Notes: a model not told the origin generated them from the sequence alone. A stretch of DNA of 64,000 nucleotides from Mucilaginibacter yixingensis (GCF_041080815.1 NZ_CP160205.1:3348001-3412000); one strand, 5' to 3'; shown: positions 1 to 10,600, counted from the stretch's first letter. Translations and numbers: made by a program.

Positions 1-819
1 TACTTCATTGTTAACAGGCACATCTATAACGGCAATTTGGTGCAAGTCGTTCTCATTATTGCCGGCTAATAGGTTAAAATGTGCCACATCTTTAGCGGCG
101 GAGGTTCTGATACGGTTAGTGGCAATTTCTATCTTTTCTGCGGTGAAAGCTTTGCCGAAAGTCAGATCAATTATGGTGCCTGGTTTACATTCCATTACAC
201 TTACCGGGCTACCGTCTGTCACGGTATCGCCAATAGCAACGCCATTAAGTTTGGTTGAAGGATGGGCCAGGTCAAAAGAATTTGCCCCTGCAGATTGGTA
301 GGCCAGTATGCGGTCATCCTTATAAAAGTTTTGTAAGCCAACCGGCTCATTCAGCTTAACAGTAACATGCCTGCCACCATTAATAAACGTTTTGCGCCAG
401 ATGTACTGTTTCATGGAGTTCTCAGGCTTGAGCCAGGGGCCACCACTTTCGCTCCAGCCATCGCAGTTTGACGTGCCGATGGTCATGCCCAAACGTTTAG
501 CTTCTGCAATGGCAAAACGAAACATCTCATACCATTCTGGCGAGCCGAATTTAACCTGAGGATTGCCCTCCAGATTTTTCAAACGGTCTATATTGAGGAT
601 AGTTGCGCTATGGATCCCCTGGGCGTTCATCGCCTCCAAATCTTTAGTGATGCCGTCTTTGGTGATGTAGCCGCTCATCCAATGCCACCAGGCATTGATC
701 TTATTGGTATCTGGAGGCGTTGAAAATGAGCCCCTGCTCAATGGCGATTGTGCTTGGGCAAAAGAAATACAGCCTGCCGATAACAGCAGGGCATAGCCCA
801 GGATAAGCTTCTTTAGCAT
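1..819 (-). CDS. GH106-type alpha-L-rhamnosidase, N-terminal part (cut by window edge)
   Basis: The visible 273 residues begin at an ATG and run in frame off the left edge. Residues 1-23 form a Sec signal peptide (MLKKLILGYALLLSAGCISF, ending near AQAQ). The segment WWHWMSGYITKDGITKDLEAM near residues 44-64 is the entry motif of glycoside hydrolase family 106. In that family it opens the catalytic barrel of large alpha-L-rhamnosidases that remove terminal L-rhamnose from rhamnogalacturonans and arabinogalactan side chains. The catalytic region lies outside the window, so activity cannot be checked. A terminator separates the gene from the GH35 gene upstream, so it probably has its own promoter in the 150 bp before it, although no convincing promoter was found there. 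The family call rests on the N-terminal motif only. A GH106-like protein of unknown specificity is the alternative. Confidence 0.72.
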   Translation of the reverse strand, partial: MLKKLILGYALLLSAGCISFAQAQSPLSRGSFSTPPDTNKINAWWHWMSGYITKDGITKDLEAMNAQGIHSATILNIDRLKNLEGNPQVKFGSPEWYEMFRFAIAEAKRLGMTIGTSNCDGWSESGGPWLKPENSMKQYIWRKTFINGGRHVTVKLNEPVGLQNFYKDDRILAYQSAGANSFDLAHPSTKLNGVAIGDTVTDGSPVSVMECKPGTIIDLTFGKAFTAEKIEIATNRIRTSAAKDVAHFNLLAGNNENDLHQIAVIDVPVNNEV

Positions 820-972
820 GTTGGTTTTATTGGTTCCGAAGTATGAATATACATGGTATTAATCTGCCGTCATAGTGTGTACCACAAACATTTTACAAAC
901 CATCGGGCTAAAAACCCTCCTGTTACAACGCCAACCTATATCGCAAGCAAAACATCATCAATAAAGCCCAAC

Positions 973-1011
973 AAAAAAGGGGGACAACCGGTTAAGATTG
1001 TTCCCCTTTTT
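973..1011 (-). terminator. Rho-independent-type terminator after the PUL1 enzyme genes
   Basis: A hairpin with a GGGGGACAA arm and a TTGTTCCCC arm (one G-T pair) is flanked by A and T runs on both sides, so it could work in either direction. It lies about 30 bp past the GH35 stop codon and separates that transcript from the downstream GH106 gene. The rest of the 820-1040 gap shows nothing else that can be supported. Confidence 0.7.
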
Positions 1012-1040
1012 GCTATTAACGCGCTTAGCCCTGCCGAAAT

Positions 1041-2873
1041 TTAATTAGTCTGCAGCTTATCCAGAATCGGTCGCTTCACTCCCGACACTGTGGTTTGACC
1101 CGTTTTCAGCTGCTCAAATATTTCTATCGTGTTAATACCTTTTTTCAACCACTCTGCCGGCAGGTAAACGGTTTGCTGCGGACCAATTTTCCAGTAACGA
1201 CCCAGGTTATGGCCATTTACCCAAACCACGCCTTTGCCCCATGTGGATAGATCCAGGTAGGTATCGGCTACCGTTTGCAGGTTAAATGTCCCTTTGCGCA
1301 TCACCGGCGCATTGCCTTTATAAACGGCAGATTGATATTTAATACCATCCAGCGTTTTAAATGGAAGGCTAAACATGTTCCAACCGGTTAATGCTGCGCC
1401 ATTAAACAATACAGCCTCTGTAATGCCTTTTTTGTTTTGCAGCATGTATTTGCCAAAATTGATCCGGCCCAGGTTTTCTACCAGAATATCAAGCGTTACC
1501 TTGCCCGCAGGGAGGGTGATTTGCATGCTATCCTGCTTGGTCCGTCTGTCAAGCGTACCAACTGCACGTCCATTAACCATTACCACGGCATAATCGCGCA
1601 GTTCTTTCAGCTTCAGCATACCGCTTTTGCCTCCGGTAAGGGTGGTGCGGTAAAGCACGAAGCCGTAATCCTGATGGAGGGCTTCAAACGTAAGCGGCGT
1701 ATCGTTTGCTACGGCCGCAAGCAACAAGCCGCTTAACGGTGCATATTGGTTAAGTTTAATATCAGCGATGGCGATGGACGGTTTTGCGGCAGGCACCTCC
1801 GGCAATTTTACGCCTTGCGGCAGATGCTTTTTGATGACGTTACGGAAAGCGATGAATTTTGGCGTAGGATTGCCTGCCTCGTCCAGCGGCGCATCATAGT
1901 CATAACTGCTAATCTGCGGCTCATATGGCGTGGTATCTTTAAAATTAGCCCCGTTCATAAAACCGCGTGTTGTGCCACCATGAAACATGTACATGTTGAT
2001 GGAAATGCCTGCTGCCAGCGTAGTATCTAACCGGCCGGTATATTTTTCGGCTGGCACGGTGTGGTGCTCTGTTCCCCACCAGTCAAACCAGGCAGGATAC
2101 CACTCGGCCACGTAATATGGACCTTTACCATCATGATTTTCATTTACCCAGCGATGTACGGCGTCGGGGTTGTCAATACCATTTACAGCTGGTAGCAAAC
2201 CCGGCAAGTGCCCTTTTACCACATCGGGCACCGGGTCACAAGTATAAAGCAGGCCATCAAAACCAGCCTCTTTAAACAGTTTCTCGTTAATTTTCAGATA
2301 CTCCTGGTCGCTGCCGTATGATCCATATTCATTTTCAATCTGCACCATCAGGATGTTGCCGCCATGGTTTACTTGCAGCGGCGCCAATTGCTTGCCAACT
2401 GCTTTAATATAGGCTTCATACTCTTTAAGATACTGGGCTTCTTTACTGCGCACCACCAGGCCTTTTTCATTTTGCAACCAGTACGGATAACCGCCAAACT
2501 CCCACTCGGCGCATACGTACGGACTAGGGCGCAGTATTACCCACAGCCCTTCCTGTCGGGCTATCTTTACAAACTCTGCAATGTCATTATTACCGCTAAA
2601 ATCAAACACGCCTTTCTGCGGCTCATGCAGGTTCCAGAACACGTAGGTGCCAATGGTATTGAGGCCCATTGCCTTGGCCGCCTTCATACGGGCGCGCCAT
2701 GCTTCGCGCGGGATACGGGGGTAATGCATCTCGCCGCTAATCATCTGGAAAGGCTTACCATCCAGCAGAAAATCTTTGTCGCCCAGAGTAAAAGTATGGG
2801 TAGCCTGCCCCCAGGATGAGGCATGTAGCATGACAAGGGCGCCTGTTAACAGGGCCAGCAACTTTAGTTTCAT
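1041..2873 (-). CDS. GH35 beta-galactosidase, secreted
   Basis: This is a 610-residue family 35 glycoside hydrolase that should release terminal beta-galactose. Residues 1-23 are a signal peptide ending at SWGQ, so it is exported, probably to the periplasm. The catalytic barrel starts at LDGKPFQMISGEMHYPRIPR. The acid/base is predicted at Glu182 in IENEYG and the nucleophile at Glu257 in AEWYPAWFDWWG. The conserved FHGGTTRGFMNGAN segment follows. The C-terminal third holds the beta-sandwich domains usual in the family, ending with VWVNGHNLGRYW. Length is normal for bacterial GH35. It is the last gene of the PUL1 operon, 13 bp after the GH2 gene. In an arabinogalactan setting it would remove beta-Gal from trimmed side chains; that role is inferred from its neighbours. 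Confidence 0.93.
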   Translation of the reverse strand: MKLKLLALLTGALVMLHASSWGQATHTFTLGDKDFLLDGKPFQMISGEMHYPRIPREAWRARMKAAKAMGLNTIGTYVFWNLHEPQKGVFDFSGNNDIAEFVKIARQEGLWVILRPSPYVCAEWEFGGYPYWLQNEKGLVVRSKEAQYLKEYEAYIKAVGKQLAPLQVNHGGNILMVQIENEYGSYGSDQEYLKINEKLFKEAGFDGLLYTCDPVPDVVKGHLPGLLPAVNGIDNPDAVHRWVNENHDGKGPYYVAEWYPAWFDWWGTEHHTVPAEKYTGRLDTTLAAGISINMYMFHGGTTRGFMNGANFKDTTPYEPQISSYDYDAPLDEAGNPTPKFIAFRNVIKKHLPQGVKLPEVPAAKPSIAIADIKLNQYAPLSGLLLAAVANDTPLTFEALHQDYGFVLYRTTLTGGKSGMLKLKELRDYAVVMVNGRAVGTLDRRTKQDSMQITLPAGKVTLDILVENLGRINFGKYMLQNKKGITEAVLFNGAALTGWNMFSLPFKTLDGIKYQSAVYKGNAPVMRKGTFNLQTVADTYLDLSTWGKGVVWVNGHNLGRYWKIGPQQTVYLPAEWLKKGINTIEIFEQLKTGQTTVSGVKRPILDKLQTN

Positions 2874-2886
2874 ATGTCTTTAGATT

Positions 2887-4749
2887 TTACTTAACTGTCT
2901 TTTTATCAGCAGTTTGTTTTACTTGATCATAATAATTACGGAGAACGAAGAAGGCTTTCTTCTTTTCGCCTTTTTCGCCATAGAGGCCTTTGCGGTTCCA
3001 GCCCTCCTGATATAGCGGATTATTGCGTTTGGGCGAGCGGAAATCAACCATTACCCAGGGCGATACACCTACAAAATTATCGGGCATACGCTTAAACATA
3101 GCGGTTTGCTCTTTAAAGTACCACTCTTGAAACTCCTCGCTAAAACGGGTAAGTGAATCGGCATGGAAACCGGCCAGCGCTTCGGCACCTGTTTCGCTAA
3201 TAAATAGCGGTTTATTGTAAGGCGTGCTCCAATTGGTGGTTCGGCATTTATCGGGCAGGCCACCATACCAGCCCAGGTATTCGTTAAAGGCAACCAGATC
3301 TACAAACTGCCCCAACGGGTCGTCTACTACATTTACATCTTTCAACGCCCCATAGTTTACCTCCAGCGCTGCCGAAACCATCCGGGTTTGATCCAACGAT
3401 TTGGCTTCGGTAATCAAACTGTGCATAAAATCAGTACGGGTCTGACTGATCGGCGTTTCATTCCCTACAGACCAGATGATGATGCTGGCGCGATTATGAT
3501 CGCGGTTAATCATCTCATGCAACTGCGCTTTGGCTTTGGCCAGCACGGCAGGGTTGCCAAAATCAATAGTCCAATACACTGGAATTTCTGACCATACCAG
3601 CACACCCAATGAATCGGCCGTGCGGGTCATCGCTTCATCATGCGGGTAATGGGCCAGGCGCACCATGTTACAATGCAACTCTTTAGCCTGGTTCAGCAGT
3701 TTGCGGGCATCATCATAACCCACTGCGCGGCGCACATCCCCGGCCATTTCTCCGTGGATACAAATACCACGCATAAAGATGGGCTTGCCATTTAAAAGCA
3801 CCTGCTTTCCAAAGGCTTCAACCGTGCGGAAACCTATCTTATCTTCGGTTTTATCTGCAGATGATGAGATGATAACCTGGTAACGCTTCGGGTTCTCCGG
3901 CGACCATAATTGCATTTTAGGCAATCTAAATTTTACCGGGGTGATGGAGCCTGTGGCAGCAATTTGCTTCTTAAATTTCAGTTCAGGAATTTCTACAGTC
4001 AACTGTTCGCCTGCCGCAGGGGCCTTGTTCAACCTGATCCAGCCATCCACATCCGGCGTAGCCAATGGGGCCTTACCCGGGTCCGGTTTTTTGAGCTGGA
4101 TCACAAAGTCCTGGATAAAATTTTGCGGCAGCTCCAACAGCTTTACTTCACGGGTAATGCCGCCGTAGTTCCACCAATCGGTATTCAGCGTGGGTACTTC
4201 ATCAGCGTAACGCTTGTTATCAACCTTTACTACCAGGAAATTGCCTTTTTCTTTCAGCAAGCTGGCAGGCACCTCGAAATTGAAAGGCGTAAATCCACCT
4301 TTGTGCATGCCCAGCTTTTTACCGTTCAGGTAAACGTCGGCCCTGTAGTTAACGGCGCCGAACCAGATAAAGAACCGGTTGTTTGCCGATGCCTTGTTAT
4401 AATCGAATGCTTTTTTGTACCAGATGGTACCCTCATAATATACAAACTCAGGTTTCTGGTGATTCCAATCGCCGGGTACATTAAGCGAGTATTTATCGTT
4501 ATAGCCGTGCTCCTTCTTTTCGGTTTTGTTAGCAGGCACATCGGTATTCCAGTAGGCATCGCCGTTATCGGCTTTCAGCTCTTTGTAGCGGTAGTCATAA
4601 AATCCCGTTTCATAGGGATCAACAATATATTGCCATTTACCGTTCAGACTTAGTGCTTTGCGGGCAGGTACATTGCTGATGAGGCTGTCCTGCGCGCTGG
4701 CACCAAGGGCTAATGATAAGGCTAAGATTAAACAGTTTAGTTTTCGCAT
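2887..4749 (-). CDS. GH2 beta-glucuronidase
   Basis: This 620-residue family 2 hydrolase has a signal peptide at residues 1-19 (LALGASAQ). The order is sugar-binding jelly roll (about 30-200), immunoglobulin-like domain (about 210-310) and TIM barrel (about 310-610). Acid/base Glu431 lies in SVGNET and nucleophile Glu519 in ISETG. Asn585 and Lys587 in GWNRKGL match the N-x-K motif that binds the glucuronate carboxylate in known beta-glucuronidases and is absent from GH2 beta-galactosidases. The specificity call therefore has direct sequence support. The gene starts 1 bp after the GH43 stop codon, so translation is probably coupled. Beta-glucuronic acid occurs on arabinogalactan proteins under terminal rhamnose, which fits the GH106 and GH35 neighbours. 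Confidence 0.88.
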   Translation of the reverse strand: MRKLNCLILALSLALGASAQDSLISNVPARKALSLNGKWQYIVDPYETGFYDYRYKELKADNGDAYWNTDVPANKTEKKEHGYNDKYSLNVPGDWNHQKPEFVYYEGTIWYKKAFDYNKASANNRFFIWFGAVNYRADVYLNGKKLGMHKGGFTPFNFEVPASLLKEKGNFLVVKVDNKRYADEVPTLNTDWWNYGGITREVKLLELPQNFIQDFVIQLKKPDPGKAPLATPDVDGWIRLNKAPAAGEQLTVEIPELKFKKQIAATGSITPVKFRLPKMQLWSPENPKRYQVIISSSADKTEDKIGFRTVEAFGKQVLLNGKPIFMRGICIHGEMAGDVRRAVGYDDARKLLNQAKELHCNMVRLAHYPHDEAMTRTADSLGVLVWSEIPVYWTIDFGNPAVLAKAKAQLHEMINRDHNRASIIIWSVGNETPISQTRTDFMHSLITEAKSLDQTRMVSAALEVNYGALKDVNVVDDPLGQFVDLVAFNEYLGWYGGLPDKCRTTNWSTPYNKPLFISETGAEALAGFHADSLTRFSEEFQEWYFKEQTAMFKRMPDNFVGVSPWVMVDFRSPKRNNPLYQEGWNRKGLYGEKGEKKKAFFVLRNYYDQVKQTADKKTVK

Positions 4750-4750
4750 G

Positions 4751-5872
4751 TTAGTTCTTAAAATCGTCCAAACTCCAGGTATCCTTCCAATGTATCTCTA
4801 TGTCATCACCCTTAAACTCGATGGGCAGCCATAGGTAGCGGCCGTCAATGGCGTTTTTAGGCGTCCATTTATCGGCCATAAAAATGTAAGCGTCTTTTTT
4901 ACCGGCCACGGGCAACACATACGTGCTTTGACCACCAAAAGTGATCTGTGCCCCCTCGCCTTTGCAGGGATTGCCATGATAAGTCCACGGCCCCCAGATA
5001 GATGGCGCCGAGAACCAGCGCGCAGGATTGGGATTCCAGCCGGTAGTGCCGGAGCCAATCATATAATAAATACCATTACGTTTAAAAATGGCTGGCGCCT
5101 CGGTTGAGTGGCCTGCGTATACACGGGTGAATTTACCGGTATGCCCGGTATAATCATCCGTCAGCTCGGCTATATCGAGAGTTGCGTTTTCTTCAGCTGA
5201 AAAAATGTGGTAGGCTTTGCCGTCATCATCTACAAACACGTTCATATCGCGGGCCATTTGTCCGCCGGGCAGGTCGCGGCAAAAGTAGCCTTCGGCCTTG
5301 GTTTTAGGGTGATCGCAGTTTACCTTGTCGCTATCCGCTGTCCCCACCGGGTAAACAGGCACTTTGCCCGGATTAGGCCGATAGCTTCTGACGAAAGTAT
5401 AAGGACCAGCCACCCTATCGGCGGTAGCCACCCCGGCACGGGCCGCCTTGTAGCCTTGTCTGCGCAGCTCCAGATGGAACCACATTACATATTTTTTTGT
5501 CTTTTTATTATAAACTACCTTGGGGCGCTCCAGAATACAGCCTTTGGCAATATCGTTGGTTGAATCTGCCGAAACAGTCAGCGCAATGCCTTCGTCTTTC
5601 CAGTTATATAAGTCTTTAGACGAGTAGCAGTGTACGCCAACCATGGCCAGGTTACCAGCTCCGCCCTCAATTTTGTGCTCGCCATACCAGTAGTAAGTTC
5701 CTTTTTGATACAGCATACCACCGCCGTGTGCATTGATGTGCACGCCCTTATTGTCTGGCCAGAGCTGCCCCGGGTGAAATGCTTTTTCTTGTGCCCAACT
5801 GCTTAAACTACAGCCCGCCAGCAATACCACGCCGACAAGCTTCTGTAGCTTTTGTTGTATAGTTACTCTCAT
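4751..5872 (-). CDS. GH43 enzyme, exo-beta-1,3-galactanase-like (subfamily 24/34 type)
   Basis: This 373-residue, five-bladed beta-propeller hydrolase of family 43 is the first enzyme of the PUL1 operon. NAHGGGMLYQKGTYYWYGEH opens the propeller. The acidic motifs are ERPKVVYN, RDMNVFVDDDG and TEAPAIFK. Where many GH43 enzymes have an acidic base, this region reads GGQSTYV. A glutamine there recalls the fungal exo-beta-1,3-galactanase in which Gln is the proposed base; that link is an inference. The reading frame extends to a TTG at 5917. ATG 5872 is preferred because a signal sequence with an LLAGC lipobox begins there and ends at SSWAQ. Substrate is probably a beta-1,3-galactan backbone. A galactofuranosidase or arabinofuranosidase remains possible. 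Confidence 0.78.
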   Translation of the reverse strand: MRVTIQQKLQKLVGVVLLAGCSLSSWAQEKAFHPGQLWPDNKGVHINAHGGGMLYQKGTYYWYGEHKIEGGAGNLAMVGVHCYSSKDLYNWKDEGIALTVSADSTNDIAKGCILERPKVVYNKKTKKYVMWFHLELRRQGYKAARAGVATADRVAGPYTFVRSYRPNPGKVPVYPVGTADSDKVNCDHPKTKAEGYFCRDLPGGQMARDMNVFVDDDGKAYHIFSAEENATLDIAELTDDYTGHTGKFTRVYAGHSTEAPAIFKRNGIYYMIGSGTTGWNPNPARWFSAPSIWGPWTYHGNPCKGEGAQITFGGQSTYVLPVAGKKDAYIFMADKWTPKNAIDGRYLWLPIEFKGDDIEIHWKDTWSLDDFKN

Positions 5873-5922
5873 TCGGTTATAATGTTTTCTCTTGGGTTGA
5901 TGATGATTAACATGCAAGTTAA

Positions 5923-5957
5923 TTTAAAGTGGCAGCTTTACAAGCTGCCACTTTAAA
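5923..5957 (-). promoter_or_regulatory. Perfect 16-bp intercistronic hairpin between SusD and the enzyme genes
   Basis: The arms TTTAAAGTGGCAGCTT and AAGCTGCCACTTTAAA pair without mismatch around a 3-nt loop. It lies between the SusD stop and the GH43 start. On the transcribed strand it is followed by TTTAAATTAAC rather than a long T run, so partial termination or 3'-end protection of the susCD message is more likely than full termination. It would let SusC/SusD be made in excess over the enzymes. Confidence 0.75.
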
Positions 5958-5962
5958 CGCTA

Positions 5963-7594
5963 TTAATTATAACCTGGGTTTTGTTCTAAAACTGCGTCTT
6001 TATTTAATTGAATTTCGCTTAGTGGTATAGGCAGTAACAAATTTGTTTTGGTTAAACCGCTGATAGGCTTGGCGGCATCATTGGCATTTAACCTCGTAGC
6101 ACGATCAACCAAGGTACCGGTACGCATCAGGGTCATCCTGCGGTTTTCTTCGCCAATCAACTCACGGGCACGCTCATCCAAAATAAAATCAAGCGTCATT
6201 TGAGATGCGGTTACCTGGGCAGCGCCGGCACGGGTGCGCAAAACATTGATAGTTGCAGCAGCTGCGGCTGTTTTACCTTGCTGCACTTGCGCTTCGGCCA
6301 ATAGCAGGTAAGTTTCGCCCAATCGCATCAGGATAAAGTCTTTGATCATGGCATAACCGAAGGTGTCATTCGGGTCAAACTGGCCCCATTTGGTGATGTA
6401 AGGACAGGTTTTGAATAGCGTATCGGCATTATTATAAGGCACAGGTTTGCCCAGCAGCGCCGGATAAGCCGGATCATTATAAACAAAACGACGGCGCAGG
6501 TTATAGCCTGAATTACGGATATCGCCTTTACCATACAGGCCATAAATTACCCAATTACTGATACGCATACGGGCAATGCTACGGCCACCCAATGAATCGG
6601 CCAGGGCCAAACCTGCAATATTGTAATAGGCAGCGCCCCAGATGCGGCGTTGCTGCGCATTATCGGTATTACCACCGGCAAGCGTAGTTGGATTTTCCTG
6701 TTCCAGTGTCCAGATCACCTCAGGGTTGTTTTGAGAACGACGTTGGTTGCCGTATTTAAAAATATCAGAATAATAATCGCCCGGTAAACTGGCCGCACTG
6801 CCAAACCTTGCTGATACTAAACTGAATTTCCCGCTGCTGATAATAGCCTGAGCGGTAGTTTCGGCCAGGTCATTTTGACCGGTACGCAGGTAAACTTCGG
6901 CAAGCAGCTGATAAGCCATCCACTTGTTGGCACGGCTGGCCGGCAAACCGGTAGTTGGGTTAGTTTTAGCACCCACACCACCTACATCAGGCAGGTTGGC
7001 ACATGCGTAAGTTAAATCTGCAATAATCTGCGCGTTTACATCTGTCAACGAGGCTCTGGTATAGTCGGTTTTTGGAGCGGTAAGTGAGTGGACTACCAGC
7101 GGAACCCGACCATAAAGTGTAGCCAGTGTATTGTAGCCATACGCTCTGAAAAAACGAGCCTCGGCGTCAATGCGGTTACGGCCTTTTGTTACGCCTTTTA
7201 CGTTTTGACCTTCAATCTGATCTATAACGTTGTTGGCGTTGTTAATCAGTGTATAGAACTTGCCCCAGGTGTAAGAAGCACCTGCGTCAGAACTGGTTAA
7301 AGTGGCATAGTTATAATAAGGCACCTCGATGCCCTCCTGGTTAGCGGTTGAGTTGGCTACATCGGTGCCCACCTGCCAAAGGCAATGGTATCCCTGACGA
7401 CCAGAATAGGTTAACCAGGTACTATGCTGATTATATAAGCCTACCAGAGCCGCTTCAAAACCCAGCGAGTCTGTTAGTGTGATAGGCGCGTATGCAGAAT
7501 AAGGTGTCTCCGCCAAAAAATTCTTTTTGCAGGAACTAATCAGGGTACCCAGCATTACCGCCAGGGCTGAATAGATGATGGTATATCTTTTCAT
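5963..7594 (-). CDS. SusD/RagB-family glycan-binding lipoprotein (PUL1)
   Basis: This 543-residue SusD homologue is predicted to be a surface lipoprotein: MKRYTIIYSALAVMLGTLIS precedes Cys22 in the lipobox LISSC. SusD proteins cap the SusC barrel and deliver bound oligosaccharide. The N-terminal NFLAETPYSAYAP segment, the TPR-like helical core (FFRAYGYNTLATLYG, WMAYQLLAEVYLRTGQ) and the C-terminal LDFILDERARELIGEENRR block are typical of the RagB/SusD families. It sits 16 bp after susC and before the hairpin at 5923, the canonical PUL order. Ligand specificity cannot be read from the sequence; arabinogalactan fragments are inferred from the enzymes next door. Confidence 0.95.
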   Translation of the reverse strand: MKRYTIIYSALAVMLGTLISSCKKNFLAETPYSAYAPITLTDSLGFEAALVGLYNQHSTWLTYSGRQGYHCLWQVGTDVANSTANQEGIEVPYYNYATLTSSDAGASYTWGKFYTLINNANNVIDQIEGQNVKGVTKGRNRIDAEARFFRAYGYNTLATLYGRVPLVVHSLTAPKTDYTRASLTDVNAQIIADLTYACANLPDVGGVGAKTNPTTGLPASRANKWMAYQLLAEVYLRTGQNDLAETTAQAIISSGKFSLVSARFGSAASLPGDYYSDIFKYGNQRRSQNNPEVIWTLEQENPTTLAGGNTDNAQQRRIWGAAYYNIAGLALADSLGGRSIARMRISNWVIYGLYGKGDIRNSGYNLRRRFVYNDPAYPALLGKPVPYNNADTLFKTCPYITKWGQFDPNDTFGYAMIKDFILMRLGETYLLLAEAQVQQGKTAAAAATINVLRTRAGAAQVTASQMTLDFILDERARELIGEENRRMTLMRTGTLVDRATRLNANDAAKPISGLTKTNLLLPIPLSEIQLNKDAVLEQNPGYN

Positions 7595-7610
7595 AATTAT
7601 TGTCCTTGAT

Positions 7611-10600
7611 TTACTTTAAAGAGATGTTAACACCGAAAACAATGGTTCTGGTGAGCGGATAGTTATTGTCTGAGTTATTGCTAAAGTTGCTGTCGTTAGC
7701 AGTGCCGCCGCCGCCGCTGCCACGGGTATACAATGTTACCTCCGGATCGGTGCCTATCCATTTGGTATAGGTGTGGAGATTACGGCCGCTGGCAAACACG
7801 GTTAAGCCGCCCAAATGCAACTTATCTAAATAACGCTGAGGGAAAGTATAACTTAAAGTAACGTCTTTAATACGGGTGTAGCTGGCATCCTGCTCATAGC
7901 CATAAGGGTGATTGGTATTGGTATATGACAGCGAGTTAAAGAAATTCTCGCCGTTGGTAGGCGTCCAATAACCGATGGCAGCCGGGGTGTTTGCCCTGCC
8001 CTGTGCTTCGATGGTGTTCAGGTCTGTGTTGTAGCGCATCTGGCCCTGTGCAGTCTGAATAAATACACTTAACGAGATGTTTTTATAATGGAAGGTGTTG
8101 GTAAACCCACCTGTCCATTTTGGTGTGGTTTGGCCCTGAATTACTTTGTCATCTGCAGTGATCTTGCCATCACCATTAGTATCCTGGAATTTGATGTCGC
8201 CCGGCTTAGCAGTAGGGTCAGACTTTGATACGTCTTCGCCGGTTTGCCAGATACCAATCTTTTTGTAATCATAAATAACGCTGATAGGCTGACCAATAAA
8301 CCAGCCGTTGCCTATATCGCTTTGCTGATTTCCGTACAAGTCAATAATCTTGTTTTTTACGGTAGAGAACACGATGGTTGATTCCCAGCGGAAATCTTTG
8401 CTATCAATGTTTTTGGTATTTAAGGTAATATCTAAACCTTTGTTGCTGATCTTGCCAATGTTATCCAATACGTTTACGTAACCAGATGCCGCCGGCAAAG
8501 CGCGATTTAATAACAAACCGGTAGTGCGTGCATTGTAGTAATCAATAGATCCGTTGATGCGATTGTGCAGTATGCCAAAGTCAAGACCTACGTTTACCCC
8601 TGTCTTGGTTTCCCAGTGCAGGTTACTGTTACCCAACTGGGTACCTGCTAAAGCACCTGTGTATACGGCACCTTCAAACGGATACCTAACAGCATTGTCT
8701 ACACCAATGGTTTGATAAACACCAACGGCCTCGTTACCGGTACGACCATATGATGCGCGTAGTTTCAGGTTATCAATCAGGTGCACATCTTGCATAAACT
8801 TCTCGTTACTGATGTTCCAGCCGAAGCCACCTACAGGGAACCAACCATACTTATCAGTATTACCACCGAATACAGATGAACCATCACGACGAACGGTAAA
8901 GTTCAGCAGGTATCTGCTATCGTAAGAATAGTTTAAACGGCCCATCTGTGAACGCAAAGCTCTGTGGCTTGCATATGAAGATACCGATGGCGTTGTACCC
9001 GCACCCAGATTGTAAAACGTAATTACATCATTAACAAAACCTGATGATGACGCACCTGATGACAGGTAAGATGATTCCTGCTGACTGTACAAACCGGTAA
9101 AATCAATATGGTGCTTACCAAAGTTGCGGTTATAGGTCAACAAGTTTTCTAAAGTGTAGGTATTGGTTTCTGTGTTGTTGGCATAGCCGTTACCAACCAG
9201 GTTGTTGGCCGCACGACCGGTATAGCCATCATTACGGGTAGGTACAAAGTTGTAACCTGCATTCAGTCTGTATTTTAGGCCTTGCAGCACGCCTCCCAAT
9301 TTAACTTCAGCAAAGCCATTGCCGCCTAAGTTTACCGAACGACGCAGCGCCGTTGTGGTTAAGCCCAGCAATGGGTTAGTATATAACTGCTCTGGCGCCA
9401 TCGGGTAAATGCGGTAAGTGCCATCTGCATTATATTCCTGACCATAAGGACTCATGGCCTGGGCGAACACCAGGTTTGCACGGCCACCATCGTAATTGTT
9501 ATTTGCGTAGTAAATATTAGAACCCAGGGTAAGGAAATCTGTTGCATTTACATCCAGGTTTGAGCGTACGGTAATACGTTTGTACTGATAACCTTTAACT
9601 ACACCTTTCTGATCCAGATAATCGCCAGACAGGTAGTATTTTACGTTCTCTGAACCACCAGATACGCTCAGGTTATGATCCTGATAAGCACCTTGTTGGG
9701 TTACTTCTTTCAGCCAATCAGTTTGGATACCTGCATTGTAATTGGTTAACTCAATATTGTTAGGTACAACGTTGGTATTTTTAGGATCGTTCTGCGCCAG
9801 GTAATCTTTGTATTTCTGCGCGTACTCTGCGCCATCACGCGGGCGTAAAATGTGGGCAATGTTATCATAACCAACCGAACCTGAATAACGCAGCACAGGT
9901 TTGCCGGTTACACCGTGCTTAGTGGTAACCAAAATTACACCGTTAGCACCGTTGGTACCATAGATGGCTACTGCCGATGGATCTTTCAGTACCTCTACAG
10001 AAGCGATGTCATTAGGGTTGATATCATTTAAAGAACCGCCTGTTTTGCTAAGCGGAATACCATCTACAACCACATAAGGGTCTGACGATGCTGAGATAGA
10101 GTTACGGCCGCGGACAGAAGCACTTGGCTGCGTACCCGGAATACCAGATGGTGTACTAATGGTTAAGCCGGCCACGGTTCCTTCAACTGCCTGCAACACG
10201 TTAGTGGTTGGCAATTCAGATAACCGCGCTTTAGGTACCGATGTAACCGAACCTACCACATCTGCGCGTCTTTGCGTACCATAACCAACAACAACTACCT
10301 CGTTAAGATTTTTGCCGTTGTCTTTTAGCACTACAGTCACGTTGGTTTTGCCGGAGCTTACACTCACGGTTTGCGTGGCCATGCCCACAAAGCTGATGTT
10401 TAGTGTACTTGCTGATTCAAGCTTGATGCTAAACGCGCCGTTCACATCTGTGGTTACCCCTTTGTTTTGTCCCGATATTTGTACCGAAGCACCGGGCAGA
10501 GGCTGATTTTTTTCATCCACAACCTTGCCTTTTACAGTGAAGCTGGCTTGGGCAAATGTTAATTGGGATGAGGACAATAAGAAGAATACCGCTATAGCTA

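Noticed and set aside
853..1044. 63-residue plus-strand ORF downstream of GH35
   Set aside because: It runs through the terminator and into the end of the opposite gene and shows no protein-like pattern.
3910..4653. 247-residue ORF antisense to the GH2 gene
   Set aside because: It lies wholly within a well-supported GH2 gene on the other strand; an open antisense frame is common in such genes.
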